64,000 nt of DNA from Ruminiclostridium hungatei (GCF_002051585.1 NZ_MZGX01000003.1:1-64000); one strand, 5' to 3'; counted from the first letter of the stretch, positions 36,201-45,173 are shown. The notes: generated by a model from the sequence alone, not told the origin. Made by a program: numbers and translations.

Positions 36201-37244
36201 GCCCGCCTCATCATAGAGCTTTACGCTTATTATCCCTCCCGTGGGAATTGCTGACTGCAGATTCTCCGTTGAGGTTATGCTCAGGTCAAAAGTCACCTGC
36301 GTATCGGTATCTGTTATTGTGTTGTCAGTGGCAAGCAATGTGCTTCCAAGATATAACTCTGCCTTGCCGCCTGTGGCATCAGCCGCAATTATTGACGCAC
36401 CGGCAATCAGATTCGTGTTGGATTTATTCAGAGTGTTTGCTACAACCGTTCCGCCTATTGGAGTCACGCTTACAGACGTTGGTGCAGTTGGTGCAGTCCT
36501 GTCAACAACAATATCTCCCGTATGTATGGCGGTTGCCGGTCCAGCCGGAGAACCGTCATCGGCTGTAACCGTTACATCTTTATAGATGTTTTCTGCTATA
36601 TTCAACCCGTCAATATCCCATTCCAGCGCCCATGGTCCATTCCCTCCGGTTACGGTAACCGTGGCCGGCTTTGACCCTATGCTGGCATATATGGCTACGT
36701 TATCTCCATTGCCATCCGCAACCGTTCCGGATATCCTTATTGTATCTCCGCCCTTATATATCAGTTTTTTCCCCGGATCAGTCATTGTTATGACGGCAGG
36801 TGCAACTAATCCTCCGCCGCTGTCTCCGGTTATCTGGAGTATTGTTTTATCTCCTGGAACATATGAATAATTGACAATACCCAGGTAATATAGCTTGCCG
36901 GCCTCCAGTAGTTTATTCATCCTAAAGTTATAATCGGTTTCCCCCAAATCATCCTCCGGGTCCCCGTATTCAGTACCGTCACCATTATATAATTGTCCCG
37001 CTGTATCCACCGTACCAACTGTCTCAATGGTATAATTTTCAGTACTTGTAGGTATTAACCTGAAGTATATGGGCTCACCCACCGCTCCCCCATAAGTTTT
37101 TATATAACTGAGTGTATTGGCGAGCAGAGGAGCAGTCGCATCCATATTCACCCCTCCGTCAATATAATCTTCTGCAAAGATACAGGACATCCCTGAAAAA
37201 ATTATCAGACAAGAAAGTAAAACTGCGAAACAAAGCTTTTTCAT
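33285..37244 (-). CDS. Surface protein with four Ig-like repeats and three SLH domains
   Basis: 1319 residues. Signal peptide in the first ~25 residues (MKKLCFAVLLSCLIIFSGMS), then a ~90-residue region resembling pre-peptidase-type domains and Ig-like domains. Four near-identical ~103-residue repeats follow, each with TGHYTYSDINGD, FKWYRAD and KYISFEVTPVA. Next come another Ig-like domain (GITVQPQNRTVNVGDTAGLS), a proline-rich linker, a ~250-residue charged domain and three C-terminal S-layer homology motifs (ITRAEFAAIIINALGL; ITREHAMIIIAKAM; ITRAEIAVIIQNLLKK) that bind pyruvylated secondary cell-wall polymer. It has no cohesin, so it is not itself a cellulosome anchor. Adhesin or wall-structure role is inference. 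Near-identical repeat DNA suggests recent duplication or gene conversion. Confidence 0.92.
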   Translation of the reverse strand: MKKLCFAVLLSCLIIFSGMSCIFAEDYIDGGVNMDATAPLLANTLSYIKTYGGAVGEPIYFRLIPTSTENYTIETVGTVDTAGQLYNGDGTEYGDPEDDLGETDYNFRMNKLLEAGKLYYLGIVNYSYVPGDKTILQITGDSGGGLVAPAVITMTDPGKKLIYKGGDTIRISGTVADGNGDNVAIYASIGSKPATVTVTGGNGPWALEWDIDGLNIAENIYKDVTVTADDGSPAGPATAIHTGDIVVDRTAPTAPTSVSVTPIGGTVVANTLNKSNTNLIAGASIIAADATGGKAELYLGSTLLATDNTITDTDTQVTFDLSITSTENLQSAIPTGGIISVKLYDEAGNSSSSTSNPTLLVDYVAPPPEAPTATVQPITGNLKVWETLTGHYTYSDINGDLQGATTFKWYRADDSAGSGKTAISGAAAITYILQPEDLGKYISFEVTPVAATGIFTQGTAVESARTGAVAPAEAAPVATVQPITGTLKVGETLTGHYTYSDINGDSQGATIFKWYRADDSAGSGKTAISGATAITYILQPEDLGKYISFEVTPVAATGITQGTAVESARTGAVAPAEAAPVATVQPITGTLKVGETLTGHYIYSDINGDSEGVTTFKWYRADNSAGSGKTAISGATAITYILQEDDLGKYISFEVTPVAVTGITQGTAVESARTGAVAPAEAAPTATVSPITGILKVGETLTGHYTYSDINGDSEGVTTFKWYRADDSAGSGKTAISGATAITYILKTEDQDKYISFEVTPVATSGILQGVAVESASVAIIITNAAPPGITVQPQNRTVNVGDTAGLSITATASGILSYQWYSSTQAAIATGAELPNATGAAIQLQTNTAGTRYYYCVLTNTDNSMTGVTTASTTSAIAQVTVNNAPATPYTPTPDTTPQKEKTPRILINGKELNLETITTSEHGGETIIAISIDSQKLEKKLDSEQEKSVITIPLGEIKADAGILTGDIVKELENNQAIFEISNGNATYILPAKVIDIDTIAEQLDSEAALSDIKVKIKVSKASAESEERLKRSAEIGKFSIEVAPVDFSIECSVNNKTIAVNNFSGYVERTLKIPENADPDKITTGVVVDPDGTVRHVPTAVINIEGKYYAKINSLTNSPYAVIYHPVEYADASKTPWAKAAINDIGSRLVITNGIENNMFYPKNQITRAEFAAIIINALGLKPETGKNLFKDVNEKQWYSGHINTAYKYGLISGKGSNTFAPEDKITREHAMIIIAKAMVVVGLDAGITDEQTGVILSGYKDAASITQGARYSVAACVKAGLVTGKENSLIAPKQYITRAEIAVIIQNLLKKSGLI
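34910..36145 (-). repeat. Four tandem ~310-bp repeats in the SLH gene
   Basis: Boundaries fall near 35206, 35518 and 35830, with spacings of about 310-316 bp. Each unit encodes one Ig-like domain. The two middle units are most alike; the unit nearest 34910 is the most diverged at its carboxyl end, and the unit nearest 36145 has one extra codon pair. Long identical stretches make the copy number prone to change. Confidence 0.85.
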
Positions 37245-37311
37245 TCAAACACCTTCTTAATTTAACCTTTCTTTTCAAATACGTAATTTTGTATAATATT
37301 TTTGAGATTGA

Positions 37312-37359
37312 AAAATCAAAGACTGAAATTCAGATTTTCAAATCCCAGCCTTTGATTTT
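37312..37359. terminator. Terminator after the cadherin-like gene
   Basis: AAAATCAAAG (37312-37321) pairs with CTTTGATTTT (37350-37359), followed on the minus strand by a T-rich run. It separates the tail-collar operon from the SLH gene's promoter. Confidence 0.65.
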
Positions 37360-37370
37360 AAGTTAATGCC

Positions 37371-38657
37371 TTATATTCTATTTATCTGATATGTATACGT
37401 CCTGCTGTCGCCACCTGATGCAGATGCAACTGCAATTATGAAAACATTTGCACCCATATTGAGTGAAATTGAAAGGGGCGGAGTAAACGGTACTGCTGCG
37501 CCATTCATACTCAGGGTTATGGTGGAATTTGCATCCTCCGGAACTATTGTAGGCTTTATTTTCGATACGGCAGCAGCAACACTGGTAGTATATGTATATG
37601 TGGTTTTTGCAAAAGTAGTACCCGGAATTCCGGTAACACTCTGCAGGTAAGGACTGCTTGCCCTTATGACAGTAATTGTATAAGTTTGGGATGCAGTGCC
37701 GTTTGTAACCACTATATTAATAGTATTGCTGCCCTCATTCAGATCCACACTGGTTGGCTGCCCGCTTGTTGCCGCTTTACCTGCCACCGTTATAGTCGTT
37801 CCGGCTATGTTGGTGGTTGGAGTTACAGTAACACTGGCAGTGTCATTCCCCACATTCGATGTCGTATAGTTCAAAATGCTGCTTGAGAAGTCCGGGCTAA
37901 GAACACCGCTGCTTATGGCTAGACCGCTCAGAACAGCTCCCTGCTCTCTTATAACAGTGATTGTATAGGTCTTTGTTATTATACCGTCTAAAGCTGTCAC
38001 CAATACAGGTATAGTGTTGCTGCCAACACTCAGATTGACTGTGCTGCCCTGTCCGCTTGGTACGACTGTGCCATTAATCTTTATAGTGGAAGTGGGGTCC
38101 TGTGCTATAGCGGTAACAGTTACACTGGATATGCCGTAAGGAACATTTTGAGAGGTATAGGCCAACGTAGCAGGGTTAAACGCAGGGGTAAGTGTCCCAC
38201 TGCTGATACCCAGTGCCGACAGGTCTGCCGTAGGCTGATGGCCATAGACCTCAAACTCCATAAGAGAAGCATATTGTGCATTAGTCCTCAACCCTTTTGT
38301 TACATTTAATCTTACAAACCTGTAAGCAACCTGTACATTCCTTGTAGTGGTACTTAAGGTATTATCGGTAACAGAGTCCAGAGTTACCCAATGAGTATTG
38401 TCATTTGACCCCTGAAACGAAAAATCGCTCATATTATAGTCGGGTGATTTCCACCCTGCAAGGCTCATATGTTTAACCGCCCATGAAGTAATAATATTTG
38501 TGCTGCCCAAATCAACAGTCAAACTTGCAGGTACAGTATTGCAAAGCCATCTGCTGAACGGTGTTAATGTACCATTTACTGCCTGAGCCGGTGAATACGG
38601 CATAACAAAGCTGCTTGCCGTAGCCGTTTTATTTAAAGCTATATTTGAATCTGCCAT
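37371..38657 (-). CDS. F5/8-type C (CBM32-like) protein with cadherin-like beta-sandwich repeats
   Basis: About 428 residues with no signal peptide. Residues ~1-145 form a discoidin/F5/8 type C domain (NIALNKTATASSFV, WLCNTVPASLTVDLGSTNII, FSFQGSNDNTHWVTLDSVTD, YRFVRLNVTKG), often sugar-binding. Three cadherin-like beta-sandwich repeats follow, each ending in TYTITVIR or a close variant (SALGISSGTLTPAFNPATLA; SGLAISSGVLSPDFSSSILN). The ATG at 38657 has AAGGATGG about 9 nt upstream. It is the third gene of an operon with two tail-collar mini-proteins (89 bp gap). A binding module without a Sec signal is odd: it may be exported another way or assembled inside the cell. Confidence 0.8.
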   Translation of the reverse strand: MADSNIALNKTATASSFVMPYSPAQAVNGTLTPFSRWLCNTVPASLTVDLGSTNIITSWAVKHMSLAGWKSPDYNMSDFSFQGSNDNTHWVTLDSVTDNTLSTTTRNVQVAYRFVRLNVTKGLRTNAQYASLMEFEVYGHQPTADLSALGISSGTLTPAFNPATLAYTSQNVPYGISSVTVTAIAQDPTSTIKINGTVVPSGQGSTVNLSVGSNTIPVLVTALDGIITKTYTITVIREQGAVLSGLAISSGVLSPDFSSSILNYTTSNVGNDTASVTVTPTTNIAGTTITVAGKAATSGQPTSVDLNEGSNTINIVVTNGTASQTYTITVIRASSPYLQSVTGIPGTTFAKTTYTYTTSVAAAVSKIKPTIVPEDANSTITLSMNGAAVPFTPPLSISLNMGANVFIIAVASASGGDSRTYTYQINRI

Positions 38658-38746
38658 ATGTATTTCCATCCTTTCTATATCAAAAAAAGCTTATGTGTCC
38701 CGACAACATTTACCGGATGTTAATTTTAAAGTCAATTCATCAGTAA

Positions 38747-38989
38747 TCAGCTTCTTGTTGGATAAATGCCCGTAACTGCAATGTAGTACTTCATAGTAGG
38801 CAATGGTTCGGCACCCTTTAAATTCGGTAAGGCAAAGGTGGTTCTTCCATCCCCTCCATATGTTGATCCGAGCAATGAATACAAAGCCTGGTTCTGCATA
38901 ATTTGAAGCATTTGGCCCTCACAGGGCATCCAGCCTATGGGTGCAAAATTATATGGGAAAAGCGCAATGCCTCCTAATAAATAGTCCAT
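38747..38989 (-). CDS. Short phage tail-collar-type protein, copy 2
   Basis: 80 residues, start fixed by GGAGG 8 nt before the ATG. It is a tail-collar/Mdp-like domain reduced to its core: GGIALFPYNFAPIGWMPCEG, then ALYSLLGSTYGGDGRTTFAL and PNLKG. Full phage or Mdp proteins of this family are usually 150 residues or longer, so this is a shortened form that ends soon after the PNLKG block. No signal peptide. About two thirds identical to the neighbour at 39057, so the pair arose by tandem duplication. No phage structural genes are nearby. Confidence 0.82.
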   Translation of the reverse strand: MDYLLGGIALFPYNFAPIGWMPCEGQMLQIMQNQALYSLLGSTYGGDGRTTFALPNLKGAEPLPTMKYYIAVTGIYPTRS

Positions 38990-39056
38990 ATAAAATACCT
39001 CCGTCATCTTTATTATTTTTCGTTACACAACTGTATGCTTTCAAGCAAATTTCATA

Positions 39057-39305
39057 CTACGGTCTGGTTGGGAATATACCTATAGTTGCTATATAATAAC
39101 CCATATCAGGAAGCGGTGACGCACCCTTGAGATTTGGTAACGCGAAGGTAGTTCTTCCATCCCCTCCGTAAGTTGCCCCTATCAATGCAAATAAAGCCTG
39201 GTATTGAGAAATCTGAAGTATTTGGCCCTGACATGGAGCCCAGCCGGCTGGTGCAAAATTATAAGGGAATAGTACAATTCCACCAATGTAATATTCAATA
39301 TCCAT
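39057..39305 (-). CDS. Short phage tail-collar-type protein, copy 1
   Basis: 82 residues with AGGAGG before the ATG. It has the same core as its neighbour: GGIVLFPYNFAPAGWAPCQG and LFALIGATYGGDGRTTFALP, ending YYIATIGIFPTRP. First gene of the three-gene unit (67 bp to copy 2, then the F5/8 protein). In phages the collar domain forms trimeric fibre tips; here a small surface or scaffold role is possible but unproven. The two copies keep the Cys-x-Gly-Gln block and the GGDGRTTFALPNLKG block intact, so both are likely functional. Confidence 0.82.
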   Translation of the reverse strand: MDIEYYIGGIVLFPYNFAPAGWAPCQGQILQISQYQALFALIGATYGGDGRTTFALPNLKGASPLPDMGYYIATIGIFPTRP

Positions 39306-39511
39306 AGTTCATACCTCCTAATATTTTTTGTTTATGTATACCATTGCATTAAATTTTATACTTATAAGTTATTTATTTCCATTTTATTGTATTATAAAAG
39401 CACACTCATAGCAAGAATATTTATGGTTTCAAAATGTAAAAGCGAAAATAAAGTCTTAATTTGACAGTATATGGTTCCTGCCAAGGAATCATCCCCTTCC
39501 CGCCTGTTTGT

Positions 39512-40192
39512 TTATTTTGAAGTTATACCGAGTTTGTAGCCTAATCCACGAATAGTACTTATTACAACTTTTGAATTTAAAGAACTAATCTTTTTTCTCA
39601 AAAAAGATATGTATACTTCCACATGATTTGCCTGTGCCTCAGAGTCGAACCCCCAGATTTTTTCTATTATTATATCTTTTGAAGTAATCATACATTTTCT
39701 GATAATTAAAAACTCTAAAAGTTTGCACTCCCGACAGGTCAGATTGGTCTCTGCTTTTTCTGTCGATAGTTTCAAACTGTTGGTATCGAGAGTGATATCA
39801 CCATAGCATAAGGTGCTGTTTAAAAGTATCGTGTCTTTTCGCCTGCCTAAAGCCCTGATTCGCGCTAATAGTTCCTCTGTAGAAAATGGCTTTACAAGGT
39901 AGTCATCAGCACCGCTATCAAGTCCGATTACTTTGAAGGATACATCACTTTGAGCAGAAAGCAGAAATATGGGTAATGTCAGGCCATTTTTCCTTATGCC
40001 CTTAAGCAGGCTGATTCCATCTTCTGTATAAGTCAAAGTATCTAATACGATAATGTCATATTTACTCGACAGAGCAAGATACAAACCTTCCTCGATGCTA
40101 TCGGTGTGGTCAACCATGTGATTATTTTTCTTAAATATGTGTACCAGTGAATCATCTGAAGGAATTCTGTCTTCCACAACCAGAATATTCAT
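39512..40192 (-). CDS. OmpR-family response regulator (orphan)
   Basis: 226 residues. The receiver domain (1-~120) has the acidic pair ED at 7-8, the phosphoacceptor Asp in IIVLDTLTYTEDG near residue 51, and the conserved Lys in DYLVKPFS. The C-terminal winged helix has LTCRECKLLEFLIIRKCMIT and HVEVYISFLRKKISSLN with VISTIRGLGYKL. No histidine kinase gene is adjacent. The gene is divergent from the dockerin gene (162 bp between starts) and 206 bp upstream of the tail-collar unit on the same strand, so it may control one or both. GAGGG lies 7 nt before the ATG. Confidence 0.93.
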   Translation of the reverse strand: MNILVVEDRIPSDDSLVHIFKKNNHMVDHTDSIEEGLYLALSSKYDIIVLDTLTYTEDGISLLKGIRKNGLTLPIFLLSAQSDVSFKVIGLDSGADDYLVKPFSTEELLARIRALGRRKDTILLNSTLCYGDITLDTNSLKLSTEKAETNLTCRECKLLEFLIIRKCMITSKDIIIEKIWGFDSEAQANHVEVYISFLRKKISSLNSKVVISTIRGLGYKLGITSK

Positions 40193-40284
40193 AACAAAGC
40201 CCTCACTTCCAGCAACTTATATATATAATGGTATGTATAGAAAAAAATGTCAATATTTATTCATGAATACTTCTATTTTTAAGG

Positions 40285-40313
40285 TTGGTTTAAGTTCTAA
40301 ATTGTAAAATAAT
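40285..40313 (+). promoter_or_regulatory. Putative sigma-A promoter of the dockerin gene
   Basis: TTGGTT (40285-40290), 17-bp spacer, AATAAT (40308-40313). It would start transcription about 35 bp before the AAAGGAGG-ATG of the dockerin gene. It is in the gap shared with the divergent response regulator. Confidence 0.4.
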
Positions 40314-40354
40314 ACCACAAATAGTAAGCCCTAATAACACAAAAGGAGGATTCT

Positions 40355-41875
40355 ATGAAGAATAAGATATTTTTGGTATTAACACTGGCAGCTACTCTTG
40401 CTTTTAGCAGTATGCCGGCAAATGCAGCGGTTATGTACGGAGATTTAAATTCTGACGGTGGGATAGATGCACTGGATATTGCTGCAATGAAGAGTAGTCT
40501 TTTAGGTATATTTACAATCAGCGACACCAAAGTTGCCGACCTGAATGGTGATGGTTCAGTGGATGCGATTGATTTTGCATTACTAAAAAGTTACCTGCTG
40601 GGATACATATCTACGTTCCCTGTTGATACCGGTACTCCGGTTGATCCGGAAGATGCATGGAAAGAGAATATTGGGAAAATCAGCCTGGATAGTACGATAA
40701 CCTGTACGGGAAAAGGTGCGGCAGTGAGTGGCACAACTGTTAATATCACATCTGGAGGTGACTTTGAGGTAGTCGGTACTTTAACAAATGGTATGATTTA
40801 TGTTAATACTGCTGAAAAGGTTAAGTTGCGCCTGAATGGCTGCAGTATAACCAATTCAAATGGTCCCGCCATCTATTTCCAAAATGCTGACAAGGCATTT
40901 ATTACTATTGAGAAGGGCACAACTAACAACTTAGCTGATGCAAAAACGTACTCTACAGTTAATTCTGAAGCTGATGCAGTCCTATTCAGCAATGATGATC
41001 TGGAAATAAAGGGTGCTGGAACTTTAAATATTACAGGTAATTTCAAGCACGGTATTTCAGGTGATGACGATATCAAAATTGAAAATGGAAATATTATAAT
41101 TAAATCTGCTCCTTCTGACGGAATACATTGCAATAACACTATAAAGATTACCGGAGGAACACTTAATATCACTGCTGCTTCAGATTGTATCGACACTGAT
41201 GGTGATATAATAATTGAGAATGGTACTCTCACGCTAAGTGCAGGTGATGACGGAATGCATTCCGAAGCAGCCATGACATTCAATGGTGGTACAACTACAG
41301 TTTTAAAATCATATGAGGGTATTGAAGGTAAAACTGTAACAACTGTTAATAATGGTACTATTAATATTACAGCAACCGAAGATGGTCTGTGTGCCGGTAA
41401 ACAATTGGTAATCAACGGCGGAAATATTGAAATAATGTGTGGAAAAGACCCCTATGATTCAAACGGAACCATAACTATGGCTGGTGGAAATGCCGTTATT
41501 TATGGCGGCGGCCAGCCAGATGGTTGTGCCGATTGTGACACTAACAATTTCACTATCACCGGAGGAACTCTTGCAGCGGTTGGAGGATGTACATCTTCTC
41601 CTACAGCAAGTACCTCTAAACAATGTTCAGCTATCTTAGCCGGCCCGGCATTAAATGCTGTTGTAAGCATAAAGAATTCTTCTGGAACTGAAATCTATGG
41701 CTTTACAGCTAAAAAGGCTGGTGCGACATTGCTATTTACCTCTCCAGCTCTGGTATCAGGTCAAACCTATAACATGTATAATAACGGGAAACTAACGAAG
41801 ACCTTTACAACCAGTACCATGGTAACCAGTGCCGGCGGCTATATCTTTGGTGGCGGTGGTGGTGGCGGTTGGTAA
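40355..41875 (+). CDS. Dockerin-bearing Cthe_2159-like carbohydrate-binding beta-helix protein
   Basis: 506 residues. Signal peptide MKNKIFLVLTLAATLAFSSM cut after ANA. A type I dockerin follows at residues ~28-90, with two calcium loops (DLNSDGGIDALD and DLNGDGSVDAID). The residues after each loop (AL, AI) resemble the cohesin-recognition pairs of C. cellulolyticum rather than the Ser-Thr of C. thermocellum. The rest is a right-handed beta-helix type domain like Cthe_2159 (repeating GGTLNITAASDCIDTDGDI and GDDGMHSEA units), a family shown to bind acidic polysaccharides such as polygalacturonate. A Gly-rich end (FGGGGGGGW) closes the protein. It should be exported and docked on the cellulosome. 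The N-terminal dockerin is unusual in position. Confidence 0.9.
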   Translation: MKNKIFLVLTLAATLAFSSMPANAAVMYGDLNSDGGIDALDIAAMKSSLLGIFTISDTKVADLNGDGSVDAIDFALLKSYLLGYISTFPVDTGTPVDPEDAWKENIGKISLDSTITCTGKGAAVSGTTVNITSGGDFEVVGTLTNGMIYVNTAEKVKLRLNGCSITNSNGPAIYFQNADKAFITIEKGTTNNLADAKTYSTVNSEADAVLFSNDDLEIKGAGTLNITGNFKHGISGDDDIKIENGNIIIKSAPSDGIHCNNTIKITGGTLNITAASDCIDTDGDIIIENGTLTLSAGDDGMHSEAAMTFNGGTTTVLKSYEGIEGKTVTTVNNGTINITATEDGLCAGKQLVINGGNIEIMCGKDPYDSNGTITMAGGNAVIYGGGQPDGCADCDTNNFTITGGTLAAVGGCTSSPTASTSKQCSAILAGPALNAVVSIKNSSGTEIYGFTAKKAGATLLFTSPALVSGQTYNMYNNGKLTKTFTTSTMVTSAGGYIFGGGGGGGW

Positions 41876-41936
41876 CTGCAAATACCAAATGATATTTGCA
41901 GTGCTATACTGTATGTACTAAATTATTCTTGCCATG

Positions 41937-42010
41937 TGAAGCCTCCTTTGTTTTTATATTGTGGTTGGCAAACCCACATTATTTCGACATTGGAGGCTTC
42001 ATTTTTTTTG
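41937..42010 (+). terminator. Terminator of the dockerin gene
   Basis: TGAAGCCTCC (41937-41946) pairs with GGAGGCTTCA (41992-42001) across a 45-nt loop that contains a small GTGG/CCAC hairpin. Eight T residues follow. A separate GC-rich hairpin (GTCCGGC/GCCGGAC, 42029-42045) comes next. Confidence 0.75.
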
Positions 42011-42065
42011 CGACTCTTCAATGGCGCTGTCCGGCTTTGCCGGACGCACGACGCACCATAACTAA

Positions 42066-42096
42066 AAAGAAACCGGGTAATCAAACCCGATTCCTT
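42066..42096 (-). terminator. Probable terminator of leuCDB
   Basis: The CGGGT/ACCCG stem with flanking A-T pairs runs into TTTCTTTTTAG on the minus strand. It lies 46-76 bp past the leuB stop. Stem is short, so the call is moderate. Confidence 0.5.
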
Positions 42097-42141
42097 TTTG
42101 CTTTATACTTAAATAATCAGCTTTAAATTCATTTTCAGTTT

Positions 42142-43212
42142 TTATAGCTCTGCCCTGATAATTCTTCCCATTTCCTTTGTACCAACCAGGGTAGTCCCTG
42201 CAGAAGCTATGTCACCTGTCCTATAGCCCTTGTCCAGCACCCTCACAATAGCGCTCTCAATTGCGTCGGCTTCGGCAGGCAAGTCAAGAGAGTACCTGCA
42301 CATCATAGCCAGAGAAAGTATAGTCGCAATGGGGTTGGCCTTATCCTGTCCTGCGATGTCGGGAGCAGAACCATGAATCGGTTCGTATAATCCCAGCTTG
42401 CCGGCACCCAGGCTTGCAGACGGCAACATTCCTATTGAACCTGTTATCATGGATGCCTCATCCGACAATATGTCACCAAAAATATTGCTGGTAAGTATGA
42501 CATCAAACTGGGCAGGATTCCTGACAAGCTGCATAGCAGCATTGTCAACATACATATGGCTTAAGGCAACCTCCGGATAGTCCTTTGCAACCTCTTCAAC
42601 CACCTGTCTCCATAGTCTTGAGCTTTCCAGAACATTTGCCTTGTCTACAGACATGAGCCTTTTACCGCGCTTCAAAGCTGTTTCAAAGCCAACCTTCGCT
42701 ATTCTGGTTATCTCCGCTCTGCTGTACATTTCGGTATCATAAGCTGCCTCTCCGCCTTCTGTCTCCAGGCGGCCTCTCTTGCCAAAGTATATTCCTCCCG
42801 TAAGCTCACGGATAACCATTATGTCAATACCGTTGCTTATAATTTCGGACTTTAGAGGTGATGCCTCCTTTAGTGCACCATATATGACTGCAGGCCTGAG
42901 ATTTGCATAGAGTCCAAGTGCCGCCCTTATTCCCAGAAGCCCTGCTTCAGGCCTCAAATGTCCGGGCAGGGTGTCCCATTTGGGGCCGCCCACAGCGCCA
43001 AGCAATACTGCATCTCCGCTTTTGCAGGTATCTATGGTAGCCTGTGGCAGAGGTATTCCATGCTTATCAATTGCAACTCCGCCCATATCGGCCTCAGTCA
43101 GTTGAAAGCTATGACCATACCTTTCACCGATTAGTTCCAAAACCTGCAAAGCTTCTCCAACTATGTCAGGACCAATGCCATCACCAGGGAGAACTGTAAT
43201 TTTATAATTCAT
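42142..43212 (-). CDS. leuB: 3-isopropylmalate dehydrogenase
   Basis: About 356 residues. It oxidises and decarboxylates 3-isopropylmalate with NAD in leucine synthesis. Family motifs: [18 protein letters not shown] at the start, [30 protein letters not shown], and [20 protein letters not shown]. The ATG at 43212 matches the family N-terminus; GGAG is 11 nt upstream, slightly far, and a GTG 9 nt earlier would be too close to it. Last gene of leuC-leuD-leuB. Confidence 0.96.
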   Translation of the reverse strand: MNYKITVLPGDGIGPDIVGEALQVLELIGERYGHSFQLTEADMGGVAIDKHGIPLPQATIDTCKSGDAVLLGAVGGPKWDTLPGHLRPEAGLLGIRAALGLYANLRPAVIYGALKEASPLKSEIISNGIDIMVIRELTGGIYFGKRGRLETEGGEAAYDTEMYSRAEITRIAKVGFETALKRGKRLMSVDKANVLESSRLWRQVVEEVAKDYPEVALSHMYVDNAAMQLVRNPAQFDVILTSNIFGDILSDEASMITGSIGMLPSASLGAGKLGLYEPIHGSAPDIAGQDKANPIATILSLAMMCRYSLDLPAEADAIESAIVRVLDKGYRTGDIASAGTTLVGTKEMGRIIRAEL

Positions 43213-43249
43213 ATTGACCACATCTCCATTTCAACGCTTAATTTCACCA

Positions 43250-43744
43250 CTATTTTGACAGGGATTTCTTTATATATTCAACCAGACCGTTGGCAGCAAT
43301 CAGCTCCTGCATAAATTCAGGGAATGGCTGTCCCTGATAAGCCTTGCCAGTGGTCAGATTTTTAATAAGTCCCTTATCAAAATCTATCTCCACTTCATCA
43401 CTGTCTTTTATATCCTGCGCAGCTTCAGGGCACTCAATAATCGGAAGGCCGATATTAATAGCATTCCTGTAGAATATCCTTGCAAAGGTTTCAGCAATTA
43501 CGCAGGATATTCCTGATGCCTTTATTGCTATGGGTGCATGCTCGCGTGAGGAACCGCAGCCAAAGTTTTTGCCGGCAACCATCACGTCACCCTTTTGAAC
43601 CCTGGAAGTAAACTTTTCGTCAAGATCCTCCATGCAATGGCTTGCAAGTTCGGCAGGATCTGTTGTATTCAAATACCTGGCAGGTATGATTACATCTGTA
43701 TCAACATTGTTTCCATATTTAATAACCTCGCCCTTAGCGTTCAT
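43250..43744 (-). CDS. leuD: 3-isopropylmalate dehydratase, small subunit
   Basis: About 164 residues, the short archaeal/clostridial LeuD type. It forms the swivelling domain that completes the LeuC active site. Motifs: [37 protein letters not shown], and [19 protein letters not shown]. The ATG at 43744 has GGAG 6 nt upstream, so the 17 extra N-terminal residues of the longer frame are rejected. Lies 37 bp upstream of leuB and 125 bp downstream of leuC. Confidence 0.96.
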   Translation of the reverse strand: MNAKGEVIKYGNNVDTDVIIPARYLNTTDPAELASHCMEDLDEKFTSRVQKGDVMVAGKNFGCGSSREHAPIAIKASGISCVIAETFARIFYRNAINIGLPIIECPEAAQDIKDSDEVEIDFDKGLIKNLTTGKAYQGQPFPEFMQELIAANGLVEYIKKSLSK

Positions 43745-43869
43745 ATCCATCTCCATTTCCGGCCCTGTGATAAACTTATTTCTCACCGGCGCCATAATAA
43801 TTTTACCTATGTCCAGACCGTATCATTTAAAAGACCAACTGCGCTTTAATTTGCATTTTTATACAGTTG

Positions 43870-45129
43870 TTATATCTGGTGTGGTCCTGCAATTTTTCCG
43901 GCTATTGCCGATGCTGCTGCTATAGCAGGCCCTGCAAGGTATACTTCACTTTCAGGATGTCCCATACGGCCAACAAAATTTCTGTTTGTTGTGGCAACCG
44001 CTCTTTCTCCCTTGGCCAGTATTCCCATATGCCCTCCAAGACATGGGCCGCAGGTAGGCGTACTCACTGCTGCACCTGCCTCAATGAATATATCAAACAA
44101 TCCTTCATTCATGGCCTGCTTCCAGATTTTCTGAGTTGCAGGTATGATTATGCAGCGTACATCTGCATGTACCTTTTTCCCCTTTAAAACCTCGGCCGCT
44201 ACTCTCATATCTTCAATACGTCCATTTGTACATGAGCCGATCACAACCTGATCAATTTTAACATCTCCCACATTGTCAATTGTGCGCGCATTCTCAGGCA
44301 AATGAGGGAACGCAACTGTTGGCCTGATTGAAGCCAGGTCTATTTCAAATACCTGGCAATAAACTGCATCTTCATCCGCTTTGAATACTTCAAATGCTCT
44401 TTCTGAGTGTTCCTTTACATATTCAAGCGTCTTTTCATCCACCTGAAATATTCCGTTTTTTCCACCGGCTTCAATAGCCATATTTGCCATGGCAAATCTA
44501 TCGTCCATTGAAAGGGCGCTTACTCCGTCACCTGTGAATTCCATTGATTTATATAAGGCTCCGTCAACACCAATCATTCCAATTATGTGAAGAATTACGT
44601 CCTTTCCGCCAACCCATTTCTGCGGTTTTCCCGTCAAAACGAATTTTATGGCCTCCGGAACCTTGAACCAGGCTTCCCCCGTAGCCATTCCTGCCGCCAT
44701 ATCGGTGCTTCCGATACCGGTGGAGAATGCTCCCAATGCCCCATAGGTGCAGGTATGAGAGTCTGCTCCTATAACTACGTCACCGGGAACAACCAAACCT
44801 TTTTCCGGCAACAGGGCATGTTCCACACCCATCTGTCCAACCTCGAAGAAATTCACTATACCCATTTTTTTTGAAAATTCTCTGCAGACCTTAACCTGTT
44901 CTGCTGATTTAATATCCTTGTTGGGAGTAAAATGGTCAGGAACGATTGCTATTTTATTCCCGTCGAAGACCTTATCCAGTCCGACCTTTTCAAATTCCTT
45001 TATTGCAACCGGGGACGTGATATCATTTCCTAAAACCATATCCAGCTTTGCCTTGATCAGTTGTCCTGCAACTACTGAATCCAATCCTGCATGCGCTGCC
45101 AGGATTTTTTGTGTCATTGTCATACCCAT
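43870..45129 (-). CDS. leuC: 3-isopropylmalate dehydratase, large subunit
   Basis: 419 residues, the LeuC/HacA type of the aconitase family. With LeuD it isomerises 2- to 3-isopropylmalate. The 4Fe-4S cluster ligands are visible in [13 protein letters not shown] and [33 protein letters not shown] is a further active-site block. GAGGAGG lies 8 nt before the ATG. First gene of the operon. leuA and the branched-chain genes are not in the window. A structured leader with the 50-bp repeat precedes it. Confidence 0.96.
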   Translation of the reverse strand: MGMTMTQKILAAHAGLDSVVAGQLIKAKLDMVLGNDITSPVAIKEFEKVGLDKVFDGNKIAIVPDHFTPNKDIKSAEQVKVCREFSKKMGIVNFFEVGQMGVEHALLPEKGLVVPGDVVIGADSHTCTYGALGAFSTGIGSTDMAAGMATGEAWFKVPEAIKFVLTGKPQKWVGGKDVILHIIGMIGVDGALYKSMEFTGDGVSALSMDDRFAMANMAIEAGGKNGIFQVDEKTLEYVKEHSERAFEVFKADEDAVYCQVFEIDLASIRPTVAFPHLPENARTIDNVGDVKIDQVVIGSCTNGRIEDMRVAAEVLKGKKVHADVRCIIIPATQKIWKQAMNEGLFDIFIEAGAAVSTPTCGPCLGGHMGILAKGERAVATTNRNFVGRMGHPESEVYLAGPAIAAASAIAGKIAGPHQI

Positions 45130-45173
45130 ATGTTATACCTCCTCATATTCATAAATACCTAAACCCAAACTGC

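Noticed and set aside
33285-37244. Cellulosome scaffoldin
   Set aside because: No cohesin-type domains are seen; the repeats are Ig-like with a KWYRAD core and the only anchor is the SLH set.
37371-39305. Prophage remnant because of tail-collar domains
   Set aside because: No capsid, terminase, integrase, portal or holin nearby; both short proteins are intact and have good ribosome binding sites.
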